This document shows positions 1 through 4,547 of a DNA stretch of 7,011 nt, piece after piece. The notes beneath the pieces were generated by a model. That model was given only the letters and a program-made list of their open reading frames with translations. It did no database searches and was not told where the DNA came from. Each line of letters opens with the position of its first letter. Within the stretch, counting starts at the first letter, position 1. This DNA is from QHWK01 sp035315685 (GTDB lineage: Bacteria; Acidobacteriota; Vicinamibacteria; Vicinamibacterales; CAVVIG01), in assembly GCA_035315685.1 (NCBI GenBank), contig DATFXR010000390.1:1-7011 (forward strand), written 5' to 3'. The position numbers were made by a program, and so were the translations under genes.

Positions 1-1
1 G

Positions 2-172
2 ATCAAGAAGGTGGACGGTGTTTCGCTGATGGAATTCGGCACTCCGGAAGCGATGTGGCACTTGAGCGTCGAGGACTTCCCCGCGATCGTGACGATGGAC
101 GCGCACGGCAACTCGCTGCACAAGGACATCGAGCAGGAATCAGGCGCGCACCTCGAGACTATCGGCGTGTGA
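2..172 (+). CDS. Class I fumarate hydratase, C-terminal fragment
   Basis: This is the last 56 codons of a gene that begins outside the window, read from base 2 to the TGA at 170-172. The peptide contains MEFGTPEAMWHLSVEDFPA followed by IVTMDAHGN. From memory this matches the end of the beta domain of class I, oxygen-sensitive [4Fe-4S] fumarases, where E. coli FumA has GMEAIWKIEVEDFPAF and then LVDDKGN. The family interconverts fumarate and malate in the citric acid cycle. The cluster-binding alpha domain is not in the window, so a single-chain FumA/FumB form cannot be told from a separate beta subunit, and the related tartrate dehydratase beta chain is not excluded. The tail after DAHGN is unremarkable. 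A 27-nt-arm hairpin begins 5 bases after the stop. Confidence 0.8.
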   Translation: MKKVDGVSLMEFGTPEAMWHLSVEDFPAIVTMDAHGNSLHKDIEQESGAHLETIGV

Positions 173-176
173 TTTG

Positions 177-250
177 ACCGCCGAGACCGCCGGGAGCGCA
201 GAGTCGTTTTTGTACAAAGAATTCTCTGGGTTCTCTGCGGTCTCCGCGGT
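177..250. repeat. Intergenic inverted repeat built from 9-nt units
   Basis: The left arm (177-203) reads as three 9-mers, ACCGCCGAG, ACCGCCGGG and AGCGCAGAG. The right arm (224-250) reads CTCTGGGTT, CTCTGCGGT and CTCCGCGGT. By hand, 22 of 27 positions pair across a 20-nt loop. It fills the gap between the convergent fumarase and fdhE stops; base 250 is the last base of the fdhE stop codon. CTCTGCGG-type intergenic repeats are familiar from many environmental bacterial genomes. A bidirectional terminator is plausible from position and shape, but neither side has a strong U-tract (only GTTTTAC at 254-260 on the plus side). Confidence 0.75.
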
Positions 251-1173
251 TAAGTTTTACGTGCGAGATCTTTCAAGGGCGGGCGCGCGTATCCGTGTTC
301 CATCGCGGCGACGTCCAGGTCTGTCGTCTCGATATCAGAGATTGACAGCAGGGGGAACGGTGACAGCTCGCCGAGATCAATCGTCTTCAGGTATCCGCCG
401 CACGCGCTGCAGACCTCGAGCCGTCTGTCCTTCCGTTCTTCGTCGGGCGCGGCGGTGACGAATTTTTCCCCGCTCTCGCCGCAGTAGATGCACGCGTAGG
501 TCGTCAGCTCCCATGCGGTCGCGCAGAACGAGCACCGCATGGTGCGGTGGCCCGACACGACTTCGGCAACCGCCGGCCACGAGCCGCACGCCGGGCAGTA
601 GCCGCGATTCCACCGATCGAGAGCCGCGTCCAGATCGCCGGTCGCGTTGCCGAAGAGCAGCCGCTGCAGCGCGTGAACGAACGGGCTCATGGCGAGCTCG
701 GCCACGAGCCACAGGAGATCTGGAGACAGGCCACGGTGGACAGCGCCCGTGCGCAGCGCCTTCTGATCGCGATGCAATGACGCGGTGAGGAGCGAGCCGG
801 CGTCCATGGTCCGCGCGTCGATTGCGGTCTTGATGTGCTCGGCCGCTTCGCCGGCCCCGCCGGCGGCCAGCGCGTCGCACAGCTGGCGGAGCGTCGGCGT
901 GAGCACCGGAACCGGCACCGGGATCGGCTCGCCGGCGAACGCCGGAACGCCGCGCGCCAGCTTCGCAGCAACGTACTTCGGCGGAAGCGACAACTTCGGC
1001 AAACGCCCGGTCTCGAAGATGCCCGCGGCGTCGAGTACGCCGTCGAGGAGGCGCCGTTGGAGCGCGAGCGCCGGCGCGAGGTCGGGGCGCGTCTCGCCGA
1101 TGCGCCGCCATCGCGCCTCGGCTGAAATCATCAATTTTTCACGGGAAACCGCAGCGATCGACACGTACGGCAT
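250..1173 (-). CDS. fdhE: FdhE family formate dehydrogenase accessory protein
   Basis: 307 residues, close to the length of E. coli FdhE (about 309). The N-terminal two thirds are helical. The C-terminal third carries four CxxC pairs: C193/C196 (in GYCPACGSWP), C214/C217, C228/C231 and C255/C258. This is the zinc/rubredoxin-like iron-binding arrangement of FdhE, followed by the typical LSISDIETTDLD segment. FdhE is a cytoplasmic protein needed for assembly or activation of respiratory molybdenum formate dehydrogenases. No formate dehydrogenase subunit lies in this window. The reading frame stays open to 1398, but that extension runs antisense through erpA. The ATG at 1173 gives the family length and fits a promoter at 1188-1196. 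No clear Shine-Dalgarno is visible and the leader would be only about 8 nt. Confidence 0.88.
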   Translation of the reverse strand: MPYVSIAAVSREKLMISAEARWRRIGETRPDLAPALALQRRLLDGVLDAAGIFETGRLPKLSLPPKYVAAKLARGVPAFAGEPIPVPVPVLTPTLRQLCDALAAGGAGEAAEHIKTAIDARTMDAGSLLTASLHRDQKALRTGAVHRGLSPDLLWLVAELAMSPFVHALQRLLFGNATGDLDAALDRWNRGYCPACGSWPAVAEVVSGHRTMRCSFCATAWELTTYACIYCGESGEKFVTAAPDEERKDRRLEVCSACGGYLKTIDLGELSPFPLLSISDIETTDLDVAAMEHGYARPPLKDLARKT

Positions 1174-1187
1174 GAGCGGGACACGGC

Positions 1188-1196
1188 AGTATACCA
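1188..1196 (-). promoter_or_regulatory. Extended -10 promoter for fdhE (predicted)
   Basis: Read on the minus strand this is TGGTATACT, a TGn extension followed by a TATACT -10 hexamer. Transcription would start near 1181, about 8 nt before the fdhE ATG. No convincing -35 hexamer is present. The hexamer (1193-1188) occupies the place where a -35 of the opposing erpA promoter would fall with a 16-nt spacer. Prediction from sequence only. Confidence 0.45.
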
Positions 1197-1206
1197 ACCG
1201 GCTTCT

Positions 1207-1215
1207 TGCTATAAT
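1207..1215 (+). promoter_or_regulatory. Extended -10 promoter for erpA, predicted leaderless start
   Basis: TGCTATAAT is a perfect extended -10 element with a consensus TATAAT at 1210-1215. Only six bases separate the hexamer from the erpA ATG at 1222. The expected transcription start therefore falls on or next to the start codon, and no ribosome binding site precedes it. This predicts a leaderless mRNA. No recognisable -35 element is present. Confidence 0.6.
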
Positions 1216-1221
1216 GGCGAC

Positions 1222-1551
1222 ATGATCAACGTGTCTGAAACGGCGGCATCCAAGATCAATGAGCTGCTGGCCGAGGAAAACAAGACCGGAAGCGGCCTTC
1301 GCGTCTTCGTCCAGGGCGGCGGCTGCTCGGGATTCCAGTATGGCCTGATGATCGAAGAGAACGGTCAGGGCGCCGGCGACCAGGTGTTCGAGTCCCACGG
1401 TGTGAAGCTGTTCATCGATCCGATCAGCATCCGCTACCTCAACGGCGCCGAAGTCGACTTCGTCGACACGATCACCGGCGGCGGCTTCACGATCAAGAAC
1501 CCGAACGCAACGTCCACCTGCGGTTGCGGCCAGTCCTTCTCGGTCGACTAA
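1222..1551 (+). CDS. erpA: A-type iron-sulfur cluster carrier/insertion protein (ErpA/IscA family)
   Basis: 109 residues, full length for the HesB/IscA family. It delivers Fe-S clusters to apo-enzymes in the cytoplasm. The three conserved cysteines are present: C35 in GGGCSGFQYG, and C100 and C102 in the C-terminal TCGCGQSF. The central NGAEVDFVDTITGGGFTIKNPNA block is typical of ErpA and its close relatives. The ATG at 1222 starts at the conserved N-terminus. ErpA is slightly favoured over IscA because no isc or suf genes adjoin it, and the family name is more secure than the symbol. Likely clients nearby include the [4Fe-4S] fumarase. It is divergent from fdhE (48 bp between starts) and lies 80 bp upstream of the Fur-ferritin fusion on the same strand, separated by a large hairpin. 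Confidence 0.9.
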   Translation: MINVSETAASKINELLAEENKTGSGLRVFVQGGGCSGFQYGLMIEENGQGAGDQVFESHGVKLFIDPISIRYLNGAEVDFVDTITGGGFTIKNPNATSTCGCGQSFSVD

Positions 1552-1563
1552 ACGACGACAGTC

Positions 1564-1630
1564 TGGTGAATTGGTGACTTGGTGAATTGGTGATTGAATT
1601 CACCAATTCCCCGATTCACCATCGTCACCA
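1564..1630. repeat. Intergenic inverted repeat built from 8-nt units
   Basis: The left half (1564-1595) is four 8-mers: TGGTGAAT, TGGTGACT, TGGTGAAT, TGGTGATT. The right half (1598-1630) is their inverted counterpart: ATTCACCA, ATTCCCCG, ATTCACCA, then the diverged TCGTCACCA. The best stem pairs 1573-1593 with 1600-1620 (18 of 21 positions) across a 6-nt loop. It fills the erpA to Fur-fusion gap and ends two bases before the fusion's ATG. It could attenuate read-through from erpA or limit ribosome access to the next start codon. No U-tract follows, so an ordinary intrinsic terminator on the plus strand is unlikely. Confidence 0.8.
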
Positions 1631-1631
1631 C

Positions 1632-2654
1632 ATGACCCGTCAGTTTCCCGATCTCGCATCGCTCCGCCCGGAAGGCGGCAAACGGTCGTCCAAGCGGGAC
1701 AAGATCGTGGAGGTGTTCCTTCGCCAGCAGGGGCACATCAGCGCTGACGATCTGTTCGAGCGGATCCGGCGCGAAGCGTCGGGAATCGGCCGCGCGACGG
1801 TCTACCGGACGCTGCAGTGGATGGTCGACGCCGGCATCGCGCGCAAGGTCGACTTCGGCGAGGGGCGCTCGCGCTACGAGCCCTCGTACCGCCATCCGCG
1901 GCACTTTCACCTGATCTGCACCACCTGCCATTCCTCGTCGGAATTCCTCAGCTCCGACGTCGAGTCGCTGATGGAGGAGATCGCGGCGGCGCGGAAGTTT
2001 GCGGCATCGCAATCCGTCGTGCAGATTTACGGGACCTGCGAGGCCTGCCGTACGGGCGCCTCGGCTGCGCCCGCTCCGCTCGACGGCGCCATGACCGAGC
2101 TCGTCTTCGCGCGCGACGCGCTCCGGATGGCGATCGCCACCGAACGCAGCGGGCTGGAGTTCTACACGCGCGCGACCGCGCTCACCAAGGATGCGCGCGG
2201 CCGCTCGGTGTTCCAGAAGCTGGCCGAAGAGGAGAAAGAACACCTGTCGACGCTCGAAAAGCGCTACAGCGAGCTGATCGCCACCGATTCACAGCTCGAA
2301 TCGAGGCCGACGTTCCTGTTCTTCAAGGGCGCCGCCAGCGGCGTCTTCGCCGAGGGCACCAAGGAGCTGCGCGAGGGCGTGGACGACGAGCAGGCGCTCC
2401 TGATCGGGATCAGGTGCGAGCGCGGCTCGCATCAGTTCTTCAAGAAGTACGGTGAACGGTTCGAGGACTCGCAGGGAAAGCAGGTGTTTCTCGAGTTTGC
2501 GGACGAGGAACGCGCGCACCTCGAGCTGCTGGTTCGCGAGTATCGCGCGCTGCGTGCGCGACGCACGACGCCCGCCGGCCGCCGCGGCCGGCGTACGCCC
2601 GCCGCCTCCGACGGCGCCGCGCCGGCGGCACGACGCGCGGTCCGGCGTCGATGA
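1632..2654 (+). CDS. Fur/PerR-family repressor fused to a diiron ferritin-like (rubrerythrin-type) domain
   Basis: 340 residues, more than twice the size of a normal Fur (about 140-150). Residues 18-85 form the winged helix (HISADDLFERI, then GRATVYRTLQWMVDAG). Residues 86-140 form the metal/dimer domain: H91-F-H93 leads into C96xxC99, and C136xxC139 completes a structural zinc site. Regulatory ligand positions are H35, E83, H91, H93 and E104. Residues 153-300 are a ferritin-like four-helix domain with a full diiron set: E171 (ERSGLEFY), E201xxH204 (LAEEEKEHL), E263, and E293xxH296 (FADEERAHLELL). There is no rubredoxin domain. Residues 309-340 form an Arg/Ala/Pro-rich basic tail. The family represses iron- or peroxide-responsive genes; the fused domain suggests a self-contained iron/oxidant sensor or a peroxidase under its own control, which is inference. 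The ATG at 1632 excludes 15 residues encoded by the upstream repeat (TTG at 1587). No Shine-Dalgarno is visible, so the start is less certain than the domains. Confidence 0.87.
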   Translation: MTRQFPDLASLRPEGGKRSSKRDKIVEVFLRQQGHISADDLFERIRREASGIGRATVYRTLQWMVDAGIARKVDFGEGRSRYEPSYRHPRHFHLICTTCHSSSEFLSSDVESLMEEIAAARKFAASQSVVQIYGTCEACRTGASAAPAPLDGAMTELVFARDALRMAIATERSGLEFYTRATALTKDARGRSVFQKLAEEEKEHLSTLEKRYSELIATDSQLESRPTFLFFKGAASGVFAEGTKELREGVDDEQALLIGIRCERGSHQFFKKYGERFEDSQGKQVFLEFADEERAHLELLVREYRALRARRTTPAGRRGRRTPAASDGAAPAARRAVRRR

Positions 2655-3475
2655 TCGATCTCCACACCCACACAACCGCATCCGACGGTCGCTGCTCACC
2701 TGCCGAGCTCGTGGTGCGGGCGCAGGCGAACGGCGTCACCGTGCTCGGCGTCACCGATCACGACACCGTCGCCGGTTGTGACGCGGCGCGCGCCGGGTGC
2801 GCCGCCGCCGCCATCGAGTTCGTGCCGGGCATCGAAATCACGGCGGTGCGTGACGAAGCAGACCTGCACATCCTCGGCTACTTCATCGATTCCTCATCGC
2901 CGCCGCTGCTGTCGTTTCTCGCCGAGCAGCGGCAGCGGCGATTCGAGCGTGTGCGGCGGGTGATCGCGCGGCTCGGCGATCTGGGTATGCCGCTCGACGG
3001 CGACGCGATCATGGCGCGCGCGCTCGCCAATCCGGGGGTCGCGATCGGCCGGCCGTGGGTCGCGCGCGCCCTCGTGTCCGCGGGGCACGTCACGACGACG
3101 AGCGAGGCCTTCTCGTCATGGCTCGGACGCGGGCGGCCGGCCTTCGTCCCGCGCCAGGGAGCCGCGCCGGCCGAGGTGATTGCGCGCCTTCACGACGCCG
3201 GCGGCATCGCGTCAATGGCGCATCCGGCGTTGCTGCGGCGCGACGGGTGGATTCCAGATCTCGTGGCCGCGGGGCTCGACGCCATCGAGGTCTATCACAC
3301 GGATCACGACGCGGCGGCAGTCGACCGCTACCACGCGATTGCCCGGCGCTACAACCTCGCCGTTTCAGGCGGATCCGACTTTCACGGCGATCAGTCGCAC
3401 GGCGCCCCGCAGCCGGGTACTGTCTCGCTACCGCGCGACGAGTACGAGCGGCTGCGGGCAGTCGCTGCCAATTAA
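2651..3475 (+). CDS. PHP-domain phosphoesterase (RNase AM/YciV-like or nucleoside 3',5'-bisphosphate phosphatase-like)
   Basis: 274 residues with the full PHP metal-site pattern: H5-T-H7 and D12, T35-D36-H37-D38, E62 in GIEIT, H73 in DLHILGY, H191 in MAHPA, H216/H219 in YHTDH, and D243-F-H245 in SGGSDFHG. The insertion between E62 and H191 and the overall length fit the stand-alone PHP branch that includes E. coli YciV (RNase AM) and bacterial 3',5'-nucleotide bisphosphate phosphatases. These are cytoplasmic, Mn/Fe-dependent enzymes. The substrate cannot be fixed from sequence alone. The ATG overlaps the upstream stop as ATGA (2651-2654), and no separate ribosome binding site is visible, which indicates translational coupling to the Fur-ferritin fusion. 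The stop TAA lies inside the left arm of the downstream inverted repeat. Confidence 0.87.
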   Translation: MIDLHTHTTASDGRCSPAELVVRAQANGVTVLGVTDHDTVAGCDAARAGCAAAAIEFVPGIEITAVRDEADLHILGYFIDSSSPPLLSFLAEQRQRRFERVRRVIARLGDLGMPLDGDAIMARALANPGVAIGRPWVARALVSAGHVTTTSEAFSSWLGRGRPAFVPRQGAAPAEVIARLHDAGGIASMAHPALLRRDGWIPDLVAAGLDAIEVYHTDHDAAAVDRYHAIARRYNLAVSGGSDFHGDQSHGAPQPGTVSLPRDEYERLRAVAAN

Positions 3476-3549
3476 GAATTAGGAATTAAGAATTAAGCAT
3501 TCGTGATTTCTGGCGACGCATCTTAATTCTTACTTCTCAATTCTTAATT
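3470..3549. repeat. Intergenic inverted repeat built from 7-nt units, between convergent genes
   Basis: The left arm (3470-3497) is four 7-mers: AATTAAG, AATTAGG, AATTAAG, AATTAAG. The right arm (3522-3549) is CTTAATT, CTTACTT, CTCAATT, CTTAATT. By hand, 25 of 28 positions pair across a 24-nt loop. The element is strikingly AT-rich against a GC-rich background. It supplies the stop codons of both flanking convergent genes: TAA at 3473-3475 for the PHP gene and TAA at 3532-3530 on the minus strand for the methyltransferase. Position and shape fit a bidirectional transcription barrier, but the stem is AT-rich and lacks a classic GC stem plus U-tract. Confidence 0.82.
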
Positions 3550-4066
3550 GCGCGACGAGGCGAGCGACGGCCTCCGGCCTCTGTGTCTCCTCGTAGAACC
3601 GCACCTCCCAGCCGGGGACCGCGAGCCTCGCTCGCAACTCCCCGGGCTCGAGCAGGTGGTCGGGCGACGTGGGGCCCATACCGAGCTCCCGCTGCCTGGT
3701 CGTGAAGGTTTCGTAGAGGAGAAATCCACCCGGCTTCACCGTCTGCCGCAGCGCCGGAAAGAGATCGCGCTGCAGGTAGCGCGCGACGACCACCAGGTCG
3801 AACCACGCGAGCGGCAGCGGGTGCTGCGTGAGGTCGGCGCACCATGCGCGAATCGCGATGCCGCGATCGCGCGTCCCGGCGACCGCGTCCAGCAAGGCGT
3901 CGAGCTTGCGGTCGACGCCGAACACGCGAAAGCCCGCCAGCGCGATCAGCGCCGTGTGACGCCCGCGTCCCGTCGCGACGTCCAGCCCTCGCGGGTGTGT
4001 GCGCGGCGCGTCGAGATCGCGCGCGAGCCGCTGCACCCACTGCACGACGAACGGCGAAGGTGCCAT
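3530..4066 (-). CDS. Class I SAM-dependent methyltransferase (TehB-like/methyltransferase-11 type)
   Basis: 178 residues with a compact Rossmann methyltransferase core. Motif I is LDVATGRGRH (28-37), the acidic residue ending strand 2 is D52 in GVDRK, and a motif II-like D78 lies in CADLT. FDLVVVARYLQRDLFPAL (89-106) and KPGGFLLYETF (111-121) are the usual post-motif strands. DHLLEPGEL (136-144) resembles the C-terminal part of TehB-like and similar small methyltransferases. The substrate is unknown; tellurite resistance should not be assumed. The ATG at 4066 keeps the whole N-terminal helix; no Shine-Dalgarno or -10 stands out upstream. The last residues, LRIEK, are encoded by the right arm of the unit hairpin, so the native C-terminus may have been altered by repeat insertion. 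Its start lies 16 bp from the divergent membrane-protein gene. Confidence 0.8.
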   Translation of the reverse strand: MAPSPFVVQWVQRLARDLDAPRTHPRGLDVATGRGRHTALIALAGFRVFGVDRKLDALLDAVAGTRDRGIAIRAWCADLTQHPLPLAWFDLVVVARYLQRDLFPALRQTVKPGGFLLYETFTTRQRELGMGPTSPDHLLEPGELRARLAVPGWEVRFYEETQRPEAVARLVAQLRIEK

Positions 4067-4069
4067 AAT
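4061..4069 (+). promoter_or_regulatory. Extended -10 promoter for the membrane-protein/ABC-like pair (predicted)
   Basis: TGCCATAAT is a TGn extension followed by CATAAT, one mismatch from the consensus hexamer. It resembles the TGCTATAAT in front of erpA. Transcription would start near 4076, leaving about 7 nt before the GTG at 4083. The hexamer overlaps the methyltransferase start codon on the other strand (4066-4064). No -35 hexamer is evident. Confidence 0.4.
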
Positions 4070-4082
4070 CGGGTGCTTCGTC

Positions 4083-4547
4083 GTGGCTCAGGCGCTTCTG
4101 ACAGCGGTGTTCGTCGGCCTCGTCGGCCTCGTCACCACGACCGTGTTCGGCCTGCGCGGCGCGGACATCTCGCGCCACATCTCATTCGGCATCTTCTCGA
4201 CGATGATCACGCTGCTGGCCCACTCGATGATGATGTTTTATCTCATCGGCAAGGGCAAAGCCGTGAAGGACGCGATGGCGGAGCACAGTGTCGCCGGCGA
4301 CTACTACCGCCGCATCGCGGTCGCGCGCAAGCCGGTGTTCTCGATCGCCACGCTCGCCATGGCGGTGACGATGGTGACGGCGATCCTCGGCGCGAGCGTC
4401 GATACCGGCGTGCTCCCGCCGACCGTGCACGCGATGATCGCCTACGGCGCGATCGTCTGCAACCTCGCTGCTGCGAAGGTCGAGATCGGCGCGCTCGTCG
4501 CATCCACCCGCATCGTCGACGAGGTCAACCGGCAGATCGGATTGTGA
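4083..4547 (+). CDS. Small four-helix membrane protein of unknown function
   Basis: 154 residues from a GTG at 4083. I do not recognise the family. Four hydrophobic segments are visible: about 4-24, 33-55 (ISFGIFSTMITLLAHSMMMF), 84-104 (KPVFSIATLAMAVTMV) and 115-138. A polar, charged cytoplasmic-type loop (57-83, GKGKAVKDAM then YYRRIAVARK) joins helices 2 and 3. H32 opens helix 2, H47 lies inside it and H116 opens helix 4; membrane-embedded histidines could bind heme or a metal, but nothing proves it. The frame is open further upstream to an ATG at 3999, but that part runs antisense inside the methyltransferase and encodes an Arg/Cys-rich stretch unlike a membrane N-terminus, so the GTG is preferred. 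The stop overlaps the next start as GTGA (4544-4547), indicating a coupled pair with the ABC-ATPase-like gene. Confidence 0.72.
   Translation: MAQALLTAVFVGLVGLVTTTVFGLRGADISRHISFGIFSTMITLLAHSMMMFYLIGKGKAVKDAMAEHSVAGDYYRRIAVARKPVFSIATLAMAVTMVTAILGASVDTGVLPPTVHAMIAYGAIVCNLAAAKVEIGALVASTRIVDEVNRQIGL

Noticed and set aside
1174..1398. Upstream extension of fdhE to an earlier start, adding 75 residues
   Set aside because: It runs antisense through erpA, exceeds the usual FdhE length and would place the start inside another gene.
1548..2243. 231-codon minus-strand open frame opposite the Fur-ferritin gene
   Set aside because: It mirrors the coding strand of a well-supported gene, has no recognisable motif and includes the repeat sequence at its end.
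177..3549. CRISPR array or mobile-element ends suggested by the repeated units
   Set aside because: Units are 7-9 nt without spacers, and no transposase, Cas gene or target duplication is present.
3548..4543. Long open frame continuing upstream of the ABC-like protein
   Set aside because: It is antisense to the methyltransferase and out of frame over the membrane protein; composition is Arg/Gly-rich with no domain, as expected of a GC-rich shadow frame.
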